Shown here piece by piece: positions 1 to 13,468 of a stretch of DNA of 64,000 nucleotides. Below the pieces are notes generated by a model. That model ran no database searches, was not told the DNA's origin, and saw only the letters and a list, made by a program, of their open reading frames with translations. The position numbers were made by a program, and so were the translations under genes. The stretch covers positions 2,900,001 to 2,964,000 of the forward strand of contig CM072878.1 of NCBI GenBank assembly GCA_036937835.1, read 5' to 3'. Origin of the DNA: Pampus argenteus. Taxonomy: Eukaryota; Chordata; Actinopteri; Scombriformes; Stromateidae. Every line of letters starts with the position of its first letter. Position 1 is the stretch's first letter.

Positions 1-262
1 TCCAAAAGTATGAAAGAGTATGAAAGTTACTTCAGAAAAAAATGATGCTTTCAACTGTATCTTTTTTTTTTGGTGGAGTTTGCTCTTTTGGAGCTCATCT
101 TATTTAAAAACCATCCAGAAAGGACGACTCTGAGATGTTGAAAGCTCCAGTCAAAGCTACTAAGTGTATGAAGTGTATGTGTATGACAAACTGTGTGTAT
201 GCCTGTCTAAGGTCAGCCACAATCATGTATCAGCAGTGAGTGACAGTCTGTGCTTGTGCTAG
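1..262 (+). other. rgs9: rgs9 intron, 3' part
   Basis: No coding exon is visible here. The stretch ends in an AG acceptor (261-262) directly before the first recognisable rgs9 exon, so it is the tail of an intron whose upstream exons (DEP, DHEX and GGL regions in the family) lie outside the window. Confidence 0.7.
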
Positions 263-1669
263 AGTTGAAGTCCCCACTAAAATGCGGGTGGAGCGATGGT
301 CCTTCAGCCTGTTCGAGCTGCTGACTGACCTGCGAGGCAGAGATGACTTCAAGATTTTCCTCAAGAAGGAGTTCAGCGGTACGTTTCCTGAATAACTCTT
401 TTAGCTTGGATCATGTATGTCTTGTGCTGAACCTGACTGAGCCTTTCTGATGTGGCTGAAGGTTGTTGTTATTGATTGTTGTTTCGTTTCTGATGTTTGT
501 ACTGATGCGCTCACATTTTTAAACCGTTTACTTGTTGTTACCTGAATCTTTTCATGAGTCTCACCGGTCACTGAAGCAAAACATGTTGCTCTCAGTAGTA
601 ATAAAAACTACTTTCCACCCACCCTCGTGGTTTACCCTTTCATATTACTTGGGACAAATGTTGGACATGTCATCTACCAATCAGATACGAGCAGCACTTC
701 AGGGGGTCCTAGGCAGTAGCTGGGGTGTTCTAAATGGTTCCTTGGGTGGACGAGGTGGTTTTACTACAAACATGTTTGTAGAGCAGGTTGTTCTGCAAAC
801 TGACACAACTGACTCTGGTGTTAGGATCACAAGACTAAAGTAAATATGTGTCTTTCTATATCTCCTGTGTGTGTCTGTGTGTGTGTATATGTGTATTTCC
901 AGGGGAAAACTTGGCCTTTTGGGAAGCGGCTGAAGAACTGAAGTTGGGCTCTGCATCTTCCATGTCAACAAAAGCTGAGACCATCTTCAAGTAAGGCGAC
1001 GCTGTGTGTGTGTGAGTGGGGGGGGGGGGGTCTTAGTCACGAGCCCAAAAAAACACTGAAACAGGTTGTTCTTGGCATAATAATTCCTCCTGTTCACACT
1101 GACCAGCATCAATGGAGGTTGATGCAATCCTTTTATCAGCCAGTATGAACAGGAGGAATGATTACAGTGAGGAAAACCTCTTTCACTGTTCAAATGAACA
1201 GTTGTTTAAAGATACACATGAAAAATTGTGAACGTGTCCTTTAAGGAACATTACTGATCAACATGTTTTTAGGGGAAATTCACCTTTATATAAAAGCAAA
1301 AAAAACAACCTTTTGTCTGATTTCTACAAAAGAAGCAAACCATGTGGGCACAGTGAGGCAGGTTTTGACAGTGAAGTGAAAAAAAGTCCAGAAAGGATCC
1401 ATGTTCGTTTTCAGAAGGATCACATATCCAAAGCGGACTACACCTCAACCGCACTTTGACTTTGTTCTTTGTGTTCAGGACCTTCCTGGCCCCTGGCGCT
1501 CCTCGCTGGATCAACATTGATGGCAGGACGATGGGTCTGACAGTGAAAGGCCTGGATCATCCTCACCGCTACGTGCTGGAAGCTGCACAGACACACGTCT
1601 TCTTGCTGATGAAAAAGGTCTGTGTATTATTGTATTGCTAGGCACATATAGACGATACAGGTCAAGCAC

Positions 1670-1737
<68 letters not shown>

Positions 1738-2430
1738 CTGGATAGGCTCTAGACAGATACATAAACCATGGCACCATCTAAAAGACTGTAATTTTTTAAC
1801 CAACAGCAACACTGTAGAGTTGTGGCTCACCTGTAAGATATACCGTAACTGAAATAGGTGCAAATCACGTGTCTGAAGGGGACATGAGACTAATTCTTAA
1901 AGCACTTAAAGCTGAGCTCTCTTGTGCTTTTATTGCTGCAGGACACTTTCTTCCGTTACCTCAAGTCTCCGGTGTACAAGGACATCCAAAAGAAGGCGCT
2001 GAACCCCGAGTCTCATAATTTCAGGTTGGCGGTTAAACTGTCTGTTTTAAAATCACCACATATGTACAGTATGTTCCCCGACATATGTACAGAAAGCCTT
2101 CATAATATGTATGTATGTATGTGCTTGTTGTTTCACCCCATAATCGTGACATTTCTGCCTCACAATTGGATACTTTTTGCTTCATAAAACCAAATAAAAC
2201 GTGTAACGTATACTTGCATGTCACTAGAGAAAAAGGTTTGCCTATCAATCAAATATTTCTGTTTCCACCCTAGTCCGGCCCAGCTGGAGAATAATGCTCG
2301 GAACCGAAGCCCGGGCATCCATCCCATCATCCTTTGGCAGCAGGAGGAGGAGGAAAAGGCCAAGGCTGCTGCTGCCTCCGCTCCCATCGATGTCAAGGCC
2401 ATGATGAGCAAAATAGACAGGAAGAAGTAG
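263..2430 (+). CDS. rgs9: Regulator of G-protein signalling 9, 3' part (RGS domain and short tail)
   Basis: Coding exons join at 263-378, 903-990, 1479-1617, 1942-2024 and 2274-2430 (stop TAG 2428-2430), giving the last 193 residues. The exon opening with VEVPTKMRVERW is RGS9-like, followed by a full RGS domain including EFSGENLAFWEA, APGAPRWINIDG, GLDHPHRYVLEAAQTH and KSPVYKD. In the family this domain accelerates GTP hydrolysis on Galpha (transducin in photoreceptors) in complex with Gbeta5 and R9AP. After the domain there is only a short tail (PIILWQQEEEEKAKAA, then lysine-rich end), closer to the retinal short form than the long striatal form of mammals. RGS11 is the nearest alternative, but the WINIDG/TVKGL/AAQTH signature fits RGS9 better. 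The donor after 2024 (gttggc) is weak, although the joined frame is clean. DEP, DHEX and GGL parts are outside the window. Confidence 0.9.
1050..1246. repeat. MITE-like inverted repeat in rgs9 intron
   Basis: Two arms of about 25 bp (1076-1100 and 1141-1165; core TTCCTCCTGTTCA) face each other. The right end carries GTGAACGTGTCCTTTAA, a terminus also seen near 30860, 40161 and 60515. This suggests a small non-autonomous element family. Boundaries are approximate. Confidence 0.5.
1672..1733. repeat. (TA)n microsatellite
   Basis: About 31 uninterrupted TA units in the rgs9 intron between exons 1479-1617 and 1942-2024. Open reading frames through it (runs of YI) are artefacts of the repeat. Confidence 0.97.
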
Positions 2431-2998
2431 AGTGTGTCTGTGTATGTGTGTGTGTGTGCAGGACTCTACATGTCAAAAGATTTGCTTTGCTCTTCAGTGT
2501 CACGCCCATAAATGTTCTCTTTTAGCAAATTATCACACTGAAGCAAATGTGAGGAAATTCAGTTTTCTTGGATAAACATTTAAATGTATTAGGTTGAAAG
2601 TATCTGAGGCGACTGAAAACGTCCCTGTTCTTTAGTAAATATTTTTACAGACTTGGCATAAGGATGTAATGTTTCACATTAATGACAACCTAATCCAACT
2701 GATCTCATATTAAATACTTGACTATATGACATGTAAACTCTATTTTTAGCTGAGCTTGTAATTATATATAATATAATAATATTTGTCTGCATATTACTCC
2801 ATACACATAATAGTGTGAGTCTACAAGACATGTTCCATCAGATTTAAGATGTCTTTTTACTGTCTGTACCCTGTAGCCCGCTTCTACCAGTCATAGCTAA
2901 AATGAATACGAGTCTATCAGTAAGTACTAAAGTTAAAGAAAACAGAATTCTCTATGGAACATTTGTACACTATGTAAACCTGGTGACTGACCGAATGT

Positions 2999-3004
2999 AA
3001 TAAA
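2999..3004 (+). terminator. rgs9: Polyadenylation signal of rgs9
   Basis: AATAAA on the + strand about 570 bases after the rgs9 stop. It is the best candidate 3' end before the convergent cog1 transcript. Confidence 0.6.
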
Positions 3005-3088
3005 TGAAATCTAGATGTTGTGTTTGTCTGAGTTTGTTAGTGACATCAGGTTAAAGTTGATTGATTCCTATAATCAGTTTCCACATTT

Positions 3089-3094
3089 TTTATT
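3089..3094 (-). terminator. cog1: Polyadenylation signal of cog1
   Basis: TTTATT on the + strand reads AATAAA on the minus strand, about 260 bases past the cog1 stop. With the rgs9 signal at 2999 it places the two convergent transcript ends within roughly 100 bases of each other. Confidence 0.55.
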
Positions 3095-3353
3095 GGTTTT
3101 TGTACCACTGATTTTCACCAAGGCGTGAAATCAACTTCATGAAGTGTCAGATGTTTTGGAGCGCTCTCTCAAATACTAAGCTTAGATATATACAAGACAG
3201 CAGCATTAATTTGAGAAATTACGGACTTATTCTTTAATTGTGAAAAAAGTGAATTAAATCACACAAGAGCCATTTCTCAAAATTATATTTACTATACATT
3301 TTTTTTTACAAAGTTTCTGCAAAGGCAAATAAAAAGTGTTGATCGTTAAAGAG

Positions 3354-6300
3354 TTATTTGGCCATGCCGGACAGCCAGCTGAGTTTGAATAAAGACTGAG
3401 TGCCTGAGTCTTCTTCCTGATCTGCGAGCTGTCTGAACAGGCTGCCTGGCCGGAAGCTGTCGCCGTCTGCTGCAGACAATGGAGGAGCCTGCTGGAGGAA
3501 GGACACAACATCAAGACTGATGGACAGCATATTAGATCCAGGACCATCATACATGTCCTGGATTGTCATCTGCTATAGTCTGGACATTTCAGTCACTCAA
3601 GGATTATTAATTCATTAGATAAGAACATTGAAAATGCAACCTCACCAGATGGTTGTTAATCTTCAACATCAGACAGGTGTCGAGTAACAAAAAAAACCCT
3701 TTATTATTTATGGTTTTTGTTACTTCACATCTGCCTGATGTCATTGTTTTATACCTTAAAAGTCAGAACATGCTTCCAAACATTTTATGAGCACATCAGG
3801 ATTCCGGGTTCCAGGAGAACACCATCAGAACGGTGACAGTCCCGGGTCAGGGCCGGGCAGAGTGCCACTCTCTCTACACAAAATGTGACATTCTAACTAA
3901 AATCTGTTGTATTCCTTTAAGTTGAACAGAATCCTACTTGCTCATTTTCTGACGAATCCGACATTAACCCAAAACTTACTAATAATGAGTGAATCTCGAG
4001 ATGGGATTGGTTCTCTCAAACGGGTAAGAATGACCCAGGGTTAAATTCTTCAGTCAATAGTCTGATCCTGAGCTTTACTTTACGAGTCCAAGCAGAGTGT
4101 GAGAGATTAGTGAGCACAGCAGAGCAGCATTCCTTAGTTCCCATCTATCCACACTCAAGAATCATTTCATTTCATTAATAATGCACCATCATACTGCAAA
4201 TGCACCACTACTGACAAATACAACACACACACACACAAATATAAACCCACACTGATGAACTTGCCTGCATTTCTCGTACTCAAAAACGCTGGGAAGGCAG
4301 AGGATGTAACAGACAACATTTACCCAGAGTGGAAGGAAACAATGGAACGCAGCAGAAAAAACAAAGACATGCTGTCAACATGTGAAACAACACTACAGCT
4401 AAAACATCTCTGCTCTGCTACTCACCGGCTGATGAGGGGCATCAGAGCCTCTGCTGGCCGACTTGGATTTACGCACAGTCGACATACTGAGAGGCAGCAG
4501 CCCGAACCTGCATGAGTTATTATTCATTTATTATCCACTTTGCATTTGTTTCTTTATTAACATATGTTGCTATGTAAACCATATCTGCCTCAGGTGAAGC
4601 TCATGTGCAGTCGCTGCTGTGGTGAAATTATCTAGCATGCTTATTAATAGTTATGATGTCTAAAAACTCAGCGATGTTGTTAATTATATTCCTTTATTGT
4701 GGTAATTAATGAGTTATTAATGCTACACAGATTTGACCTCTGACCTGATCTGATTGCTGGTTAGCGGCAGGATGTTGTAAGCCTCCTGGGAGTTCACACT
4801 GCTGCTGCGGGAGGCAAACTGCTTCTCTGAGCCCATCAGGAGCCCCAGCAGCACCTGAAACACAACGTTACATCAACCTCTCAACAACGTCAGGCAACAG
4901 AGCGACCACACGAAGTGGTCTGATGTTACAACTGAACATCTCAGGCCTGTAAAGCATGGTTCTATACATTAAGCGATAATGGTTTTATATTCTTTAAGCT
5001 ACTACGCAGTGTCCCCTCTTTGTTGGGTGTGCAGATGATAAGTCGCTGAAAGTACCGAGGTCCTCTGGGACAGGCGGTTGAGGTTGGTGTTCAGCAGCGG
5101 TGTGAACACGTCCAGGTCAAAGGGGTCAATGCAGCTCTCCAGCCAATCACAGACGTCGTGGATCCTGAAAGACACACAGCACAAAGTTTACAGCCGGGAG
5201 TTGCATTTAAAGACAAATTCGACCAAAATATAGAAACAAGTATCTAATGAAATGTGGCGACTATGAATCACGTTTGCTTTTCTAATCTACCAGTTTACAT
5301 GATCACATCATACTCAACACTACTTCAGAAAATCATGCGCTATTAGGTTAAATCCTGGGAAATTCCTGGAAATTTCCTGGAAATTCTAGGCAAAAATCAG
5401 CTTGAGAAAAATACCTGCAAAAGCCTACGATTTTTCAGCGTGTGTGTGTGTGTGTGTACACTGGAGACTATAATACATCCTGAGACAAAGACGCCTTTCA
5501 TTAGCTACCACTGTCTAACCTTGACACACATTCATTATAGTTGAAGGAATCAACATTTCAGTTGCAGATGTTTCTTTAATTTACTTTTAAATATGTAAGT
5601 GCAGATTTTTGTACTACATTGGCACAAACCAGCTGGGTCTAAGTAAAGTACTGTCTGCTTGTTATTTATACATATAACCCTGTTTTTCTTTTTACATGCG
5701 AGCATGTGTTAAAAACAACATGATCGTGATGTTGCTGCTGCTTGTTGAGTCATAGATTCTCTCTGTGTTACACATCGGCTCTAATTATTTTCTGGTTTTG
5801 CTGGAACTGAGTAGAGGGTCGGATCATTTCGGACATTGTGTGTTCCACTTTGACCTGAAACTTTCACAGAGCTGTTGGCGCACTTCCTCGCTTTGCCTGG
5901 TTGGTAATCTAGCCTTGGCAATGACACACCAAAGAGGGGGGGGGGGCATTACCTGGGGTCTTGGTGGGATCGGGAGCTCTTGCCTTCCTCCATTTTGCTG
6001 CCCAGTGTAGTGTTGAGGTAACGAAGGTCAAACAACAACTGCAAGGCTCTGTTCTGAGTCATGGGGAAGACACCCTCCTGCAGGACGGAAGGATAAACAA
6101 ACACACAAAGCAGAGAAATTCATGAAGCTAAAAGGGAAGCTAAGAAATTAAAAGACCCTCCACTTTCCTCTCTCGTCTTTTTACTCCCTCCTCACACTCC
6201 TCATTCTTCCTCCTGTCTTTCCTTCAGACATTCCTGCCTCTTCTTATGCTCTTCCTGTTTCTGTTTCTTTTTTCTCTCTCATCGTTTCACCTTCTCTCAT

Positions 6301-9300
6301 CGCTTTAGTCATTCTTACCAACTTATTCTTCCTTCTAACCTGCAGTCCATCCCTAAACACCCCCAAAACATGAGAACATCTGCGAAGGAGTTTTGTGTGA
6401 TACAACCAAATGAATGTGTGTTTAAGTGACATTATTACCTTGCTAGGGTCCTGCTGCTGTGTGAGGCTGTGGTAGTGTTGCAGGGCCTGGGTCAGACAGG
6501 TCTGCAGCAGCTCCTGCAGGGTGGGCCGGGGCAGAGCGTGGCCTCCCACCCTGTTCACCTCCACACACAGCTGGAACAGCAGCGACTGGACAAACCACGA
6601 CGGCTGCAGAAGACACAAAGTTTCACGTCAGATCTCTGAATGTAATTCAGAAATCATCGAGGTTTCTGTTGAGCAGCTGACCTGGACGGGAAGGCGGATT
6701 TTGGATGTGATGCTGCTCCCTGACTCGGCCTCCTCTTGGATCTCCAAATCCTCCCAGTTTGTTGCCGTCGTTAGGATGGCACCGGCAGACTCAGCATGAA
6801 GAGCTGTGCCAAACTTATCCAGCAGCACCTGGCACAACACAACACAGCATTACTAGTCAGATCTTGAAACAATTCATCCTGATTTACTGCTACAGACATT
6901 TCTTAGACGCGTTGCAAACAGCAGCATATTTACACATTAGCATTCATTTGGAGTTGTGTTTGTGCACACCTGATGAATGTAACTGCAGTAAGCAAGTTAA
7001 TTTAGCTCTGGTTTGGTCTCCACTATGTTCCCCAGCTAGTTGCTAACATTAATAACAGCAGGCTGCTGGAAACAAGCAGCAGAATGTTTGGTCTGTACAA
7101 CCAAAACTATGAACTAAAGATGCTGAAACTTTAATACTTTAACTACAGTGATTAGTGCAACTCAATTTCTGAATTCCCTTAAAGCATTAAGGTCACATGA
7201 CGACACCTGAGTCATGTGATTTTGCTAAATGAAGGCTGTGAGATAATGTTAAGAGCATTGGAGTGAGCAAATATGATCTCGTCACATTTGTCATTTTTTA
7301 TGAAAGAAAATCCAAATTCACTAATCTTTGAGTTGTTGGACAAAAGATATTTGAAGAGGATCATTTTGGGAGAAAACTGATCGATAATGAAAATAATAAT
7401 AATTGTTAGTTTCAGCCCTTGTTTATTTACATGTTAGTCAGAACCCTGAAACAGAGGAAACAATGGCTTAAATAAAGGGGATAGCTAGCCTTAAATTATG
7501 ATGTGATGTTTGGAACCTATGTGGACAGTAAAATGCTGATCTGTTCAACAATTCTAGAAAATTATTAGTGAATGGACTTGTGAGCCAGTCAGGAGTCTAC
7601 ATACAGCAAAAACAATACGCCATCACAGATATACGGTACATCAGATATACATCTCCATTCTGACAGAGCCTGACTTTGGAGAGGGCGGAGCTCCAGATGC
7701 GGTAGGCCTCCATGCTGCAGTTGAGAAGCTCCTCCTTCAGACCCGCCCATTTGGCCTGAGCAGGGCTGACCTCCGCAGCAGCCCTGGCTTTGCCCAGCTT
7801 CTTTCCCTGCCTGGGGGTTCCCATGGGAGTGGAATCGCTCCCCATCTGTTTTCCCAGGATGCAATGCTTCAGGTTGGGACAGAGTTCACCCATGGACTGG
7901 CACAGTCTGGCCATGAAAAGGACTGAACTGAGGCGGGCGAGGCTGGGGTGTGGCGAGGCTGCAGCCAGTTCAGAGCGGATGGAGGACAGGATGTGGCGAA
8001 CGCAGGCCAGGCAGCCTCCACGTAAAGCCTCCTCCACCGCCGGAGAGTCTGTGAAGCGGTTGAACGAGGACGCTGACGAGCCCTCGGTGGGTCCAGAGGA
8101 TGAAACTAAAAAATAATAATACAAAATATTATAATAATAATAATCATACACATTTACTTAGGTCCTAAGTCTTAGGATATACCATATGGCTGTAGCCATT
8201 TATGGCAATTGGCACAAACTACAACTAATCCTGATGGGAAAGTGATTATTTTTGCCCTAATTTAGTTAGAAACAGAAGTAAAGTTTGACCAGATGATGGC
8301 GACAGAGGAAAAGTCCAACAAAGTGATCGAAATTCATCCGTCATGTCAAAATTGTCTAAAGATGTAATGTGTGTCAAAATATTTTACTCCAAAAGGGTGA
8401 ACCTGCTGCTGATCGTAGAGGGGCAATCAGTGGCAGGCATTAGGATACATTGTTTTGGAAATCATGAATACTAATTCATCGAGTATATATTCTTTTATTG
8501 GAGAAGTGAAACAATAAATAAAAAGTCTAATAATAACTAAATACTAAACTCAACCAGATTTCATGGTGAACCATCCAATAGTTGTTGAAAAGGTTTCACT
8601 CTTCATCATTTTGGTGACCTCCTGGCATCAGAATTACCTGTAAACAACACTGTCTGTGACAAAAAGTGTTGTGTTGTTGGATTTCGATATGTTTATGAAT
8701 ATAAAGATAGAATTGACATTTACGTTAACTTCATTCAGTTGTAATCCTCAGAAGATGAACCTGTTTCATTTTGGAAACCACCTTTAGTTTTGCACAGAAG
8801 ATATATGACTGCTATAAAATATGTTGTGGATGTTCTTAGTCCCCTGAACTTTCCTCTATCACCACCCTCATGACAAACATACAACACAATTTAAACTGTA
8901 AGTCTGTTTTGTAATGACACTTACTGAAGACATGCTGCCCAAAGGTAAAATATATGTTTGGTGCTTCTTGATATCTCTTGTAGCAAAGGTGTTGGAATAC
9001 TGCACCGTCTTACTTTTGCAGATCAGGGACTTTTACTTTGCCAACACCCATGGAGGCGGCTGCAAACCTCAGTAAGTTTAATAACAGCTGTTGGGACAGT
9101 GGGGACTCGGAGCTCTTAACTGTTTCCCTCACTTGTGTTGTGAAATCTGTTTTTAGGTGCATTTTTTTGGACGTCCTTTCCTCCGAAGCATCACGGGATG
9201 CAACGTCCATTTCTGATGACAGCAGCAGATGATCACACACACGTGCACTGTGCTAATACTAATAACGTATAACTGATTAATAACTATATAAGATATAACA

Positions 9301-12300
9301 AATTCACTCCAATTTAAATCATTTATCTCTATCTATTGATATCCTGTGAATTCATTGTTTTAAAAGCCAGATTATGATTAGGGTGTATTTTGAACACTGG
9401 AAATTATATATTTGGTCAAATGTTATTATTATATAACTCCTATCAAACCTGCTTCACATTTAAAATGTGCTTCTTGTTGACAGTCAGACTCTGACTTTAA
9501 TTTTAACCATAATAATAGGGGGCGGTAGTAGCTCAGTCCATAGGGACTTGGCTTGAAAAACCAGAGGGTGGCGGTTCAAGTCCCACATGGACCAAAATAT
9601 GGAAGGTGGGCTGGTAGCTGGAAAGGTGCCAGTTCACCTCCTGGGCACTGCCGAGGGGCCCTTGAGCAAGGCACCGACCCCCCCCCCCCCCCCAACTGCT
9701 CACTGGGCGCCGGTTTGGCTGGCTGCCCATCACTCCACCATCTCTCTCCACATTGCATGTCTATGCCAGTGTACTGCATGTCTGTGCTGTTGTACTGCAT
9801 GTGTGTATTAGGGTTAATGCATGTAAATAATAAAATAGAGTGAAAAAATAATTTCCCCATTGAGGGATTAATAAAGTAATTCTTCTTCTTCTTCTTCTAA
9901 AAGTTACTGAAGGAAATAACAAATAATGAAAAGAAAAAACTTTCTAATAAATAAAGAAAGTTGTTTATGGTTCTTTTGTTGATCAGACTTATAATTAACA
10001 TAGATTTTAAAATAAATGGTCGAACTGGTATGAAACTGCAGTGATGTTGTGACGTATTAGATCAGTCTGATCAGCTACAGTGTCCAATCAGGAACTGATA
10101 TCCAATAAGGGGGCGTGTCGGCCGCTAAAAGATTTCCGCTCCTCAGAGCAGAAATAAGAGCTTTGAGACGGCCTTCAGAACGACTTCTGGTTCAAGCGAG
10201 GAAATATAGAATTGAGATGTACCCAGCCAGTGTTTTAACATTGCATTAGCTTCAGCAGACTAGCACACATTGACCCTACCTGTGTCCTGGGAGGGAAGGT
10301 AGTGCTGGAGGTCATCAAGTCTGGCCTTCAGCTTGGCGTCCATGGAGGAGCAGAAGTTCTGAACACAGGGCGTCAGTGCCTGGGTCTTCATGGCCAGACC
10401 ACTCCTCTGCTGCTGCTGCCCCCGCTGGTTAACACTGACCCACCCTGCATCGTTCAGCAGGTCTCCTGGAGACTCCGACCACAAGAAGGAGGCCACGTCT
10501 ACCTCGTACTGGGAGCTGCGGCCAGAGCCAGGGTTGGTACCTGAAGAAGTATGGATGGTCTGGCCCTCCAGATCCCTCACAGCCGAGGTGAGGAGCTGCA
10601 CGGAGCTCGTCGAGATGGCTTCCGTTTCATCTTTGGTAATGGCCTTGTTGAATGAGGAAGGAATAATTGAAATATTAAAATATGTGCAATTATTAACACA
10701 TCAGCATGCAGGTGTGCGAGTATAGTGAGACTGAACACTACGCAGAGGCACGATAAAGAAATGGAGATGACGATTAGAAGATTAGACTCACCTGCAGGCG
10801 CTGAAGGAAGAGCTGCTGCAGGAAGTCATCCCACACAGCCAGGGGGCGCTCCAGCAACCGCTGGCACACAGTGTTCCAGTGCTGACTGATGGAGTCTGAG
10901 GACAGGAGGTCCCACACTGCGTCTCTAATGGCTGCCAATCCCTTTAGGCTCTTCACATAGACCAGAAGGCTGCCAACGCCACGACAGATGTCCTCCTTAC
11001 AGCTGGAAGCAGAGGAGACGTTAGGAAGTTGATGTAGTGTAAATGTTCAAATAAAAGACAAATAATGGTCAATTCATTCATTCAAACAGATAACTGACAG
11101 TCAAAGCACAGCACCAATTTCATCAGTTTAACAACTGTGGTGTCTCACTTTCTCTTATTTAAAGAAATACTGTTCAACAGCAAAGGGATCATGCCCATTG
11201 AGCCACACTTAATGTGAAACATCTATGCAAGAGGTGTCAGGTCCCATTAATGGCTGCTTAACAGTGATTCAAAGAAGAAGCAGTGAATAAAAACAGGAAT
11301 TCTGAGAAAAGAAGCTCAGAGCACTGAGACATATTCCAATCAAAATTAACATTGTGGGAATGTGCAGTAATTCTGTATATTCTGTATTCTGCTATTAGAC
11401 AAAGAAACTGGAAACAAGGCAAATATGAAAAAGATGAGCAGTGTCCTGACTGGCTGCTGCTTACGTATTGATCCACTGCTGCAGGGTTTCCCGAAGCTGC
11501 TCCTTCTGGATTGGCTGAGCCAGGGTGCGAAGGGCGGGCTGGAACTCAGTGATGGAGGAAGGCAGGTACGTGAACCAGCTGCCTGTACTCGTCTCTTCCT
11601 GCAACACCCTCCTGCTGCCTTTGGCTGATGACAGAGAATAGACTGTCAGAAGGCCGATGCATGGCTTCTCTCACTTTACTCTTCATATATTTTAACAACC
11701 AAACAGATGCAACTTCTTCTAGGAGTTTCTAGGAAACTCACATCATAGTCATCCCAAACTGTTATATCAAACAATAGATGTGACAAAACACCTGAAAAAG
11801 TGTCTTAGATCTGATTTAAATAACTAAACAGCTGTTCACCTGCAGGTGTGGTGGAGGTGACATTATCCAATGTAGAGAAGAGCATGCCACAGCTCAGGAC
11901 TCCCTCCCCTGGCCTGGGGCCTCCCTCTGGGGGCAGGTAGAAGACAGCGTAGGCCTGGTACAGAGTGGTCACCAGCAGCTCCACCAGGCTGCACACCTGG
12001 GCCTTGATCCCAGCACCTGGACAAAAATAAACATGCTCATAAACTGGTACACACTTTCCTCTTTACTCAGACATGTGCTAAATAATACTACTAATACTAA
12101 TGCAAACAACACTTCCTACTCTGCTCCACAGTAAAAGCCTTCAAGCTTCATGTCTCACTCCAGAGAAAGCTCACTCTGATATTAAAGTGCATACACATTG
12201 GCAGATGTTACAGATAGTAAGATACCGTGTTGGGGCTGGTTGAGCAGCTGATGGATGGAGGCCTTCCGGGCCAACAAGAAGTCAGCCAGGGCCTGGCGTG

Positions 12301-13468
12301 GTGAGCTGCCCTCCAGCAGCATGGTGGACACCAGGGCCTCAGCGATGGCCTGGTCTGACACGGCCCGGCCCCGCAGCAGAGACCTGCTGTCCAGGAGAAT
12401 AGTCGACCTGAAGTGTCCGGTGGTGGCTACCTGCCGGACCAGGATGGGGAAACGGGCCAGGACGGGGCTGTAGTGGCCCCCTGTAGCAGCTTCCAGCTGC
12501 AGCTGACTGTGCAGGTGGCAGCACAGCAGGTAGAGCTGGGTGGCCTGGAGGTACTGAGACGCCTCCATCGCACTCCAGATGCGCTCAGGGATCTCCAGGA
12601 GGAGCTTGATCTGGGAGGCCATAGTGTAGAACTTCTCCTGCCACTGCCTCTGGCTCTGCAGTCAGATGACAGACGCATTATATCTTTAGACAATCAGATC
12701 TTAGATCTTAGTGTGTGTGCTGAGAGAGATACACGGTATGAGGACAATGAATTAAAACACAGGTGTATTCCGTTGCTACCAAATTTTCATTCATAAATAT
12801 TAGAATTTAGTGTTCTCTTGCATGCCAGCAGAAACACACAGCTAGCAGAAACAGTGTTGAGACAGATTATAAATCCATCAGTGATGCACCAGCTCCACCT
12901 GTTTGGGTAAAGCTCGCTGGCATCTCCTGTGTGTGTTTTGGTGTGGAAGAGGTGGGAAATGAGACCAAATCTAAAAGTCGGTTTTTGTTTTATGTTTTCA
13001 CGCCGAATTTATCAGTGATTTGCTTTAAGTTGCATTAAGTGTCCAGTAATGTTGTAATGACCGTGTGAGCTGTCATATCCTTTATATAACCATCAACGGC
13101 CTGATGTTTACATGCAGTTCGGTGTTGATCACTCAGACATACGGGCGAGCTGTTCTCCTCACCTCCCGCCCGCAGCTGCTCACGCCGGCTTTGCCTTGTT
13201 TCAGGCTGTGGCAGTACTGGTGCATGTCCTGGATGGACTGCACGACGCTCTCCGAGCACTGCCTCATCTCTCCGATGGTGTCTGCGGCGTCGATCAGGTC
13301 CCGGTAACGCTCCCCCACCATCTGCCTCAGCTCCTCCTTCTTCTGCTCGATCTCCCCGCGGACTTTGCGTTCGATCCGGCGGATCTCCTCCGTGTTGTAG
13401 CGCTCGAAGAGAACCGCCGGGTCCTTGATCTCCGACACCCGGAGAGACAACGCAGGATCTTCGGCCAT
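3354..13468 (-). CDS. cog1: Conserved oligomeric Golgi complex subunit 1
   Basis: Fourteen exons in transcript order: 13468-13163, 12655-12226, 12016-11840, 11624-11465, 11002-10792, 10643-10280, 8105-7675, 6828-6682, 6603-6439, 6077-5953, 5164-5056, 4854-4745, 4507-4426, 3488-3354. All phases agree and the joined CDS is 2952 bases (983 aa; human COG1 is about 980). COG1 is a lobe A subunit of the COG tether for retrograde vesicles at the Golgi, and scaffolds COG2-4 binding. Diagnostic stretches are KKEELRQMVGERYRDLI near the N terminus, QIKLLLEIPERIW, SPRQALADFLLARKAS, LLFSTL-like MLFSTLD, LEIQEEAESGSS, NRVGGHALP, IDPFDLDVFTP and the C-terminal PGSLFRQL...SLFKLSWLSGMAK. The start is the first ATG of the N-terminal exon, 3 bases before GCC GAA. 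Introns carry a SINE (9518-9898) and small CA repeats. No break or missing segment is seen. Confidence 0.96.
8106..9517. other. cog1 intron, nothing recognised
   Basis: The intron between exons 10643-10280 and 8105-7675 spans 8106-10279. Apart from the SINE at 9518-9898 I see AT-rich sequence with short unrelated ORFs and no coding signature. Confidence 0.6.
9518..9898 (+). mobile_element. tRNA-derived SINE
   Basis: The head resembles a tRNA gene with an A box (TAGCTCAGTCC at about 9530) and a B box (GGTTCAAGTCC, 9573-9583), i.e. a pol III promoter. The body contains GAGCAAGGCACCGACC and a C run, and the 3' end has TTGAGGGATTAATAAAG followed by (TTC)n. This is the usual plan of fish SINEs: tRNA head, core, LINE-like tail, simple-repeat end. 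It is not a functional tRNA gene because the acceptor stem does not close and the tail continues. Confidence 0.8.

Noticed and set aside
3254..3569. Minus ORFs extending upstream of the last cog1 exon
   Set aside because: Only 3354-3488 is exon; the rest reads through the intron before the acceptor.
7790..8116. 108-codon + ORF
   Set aside because: Antisense to a confirmed cog1 exon; no independent signal.
9518..9600. tRNA gene
   Set aside because: A and B boxes are present, but the cloverleaf does not close and the sequence continues into a SINE body and tail.
12413..12796. 127- and 143-codon + ORFs (12413 and 13112)
   Set aside because: Antisense shadows of cog1 exons 12655-12226 and 13468-13163.
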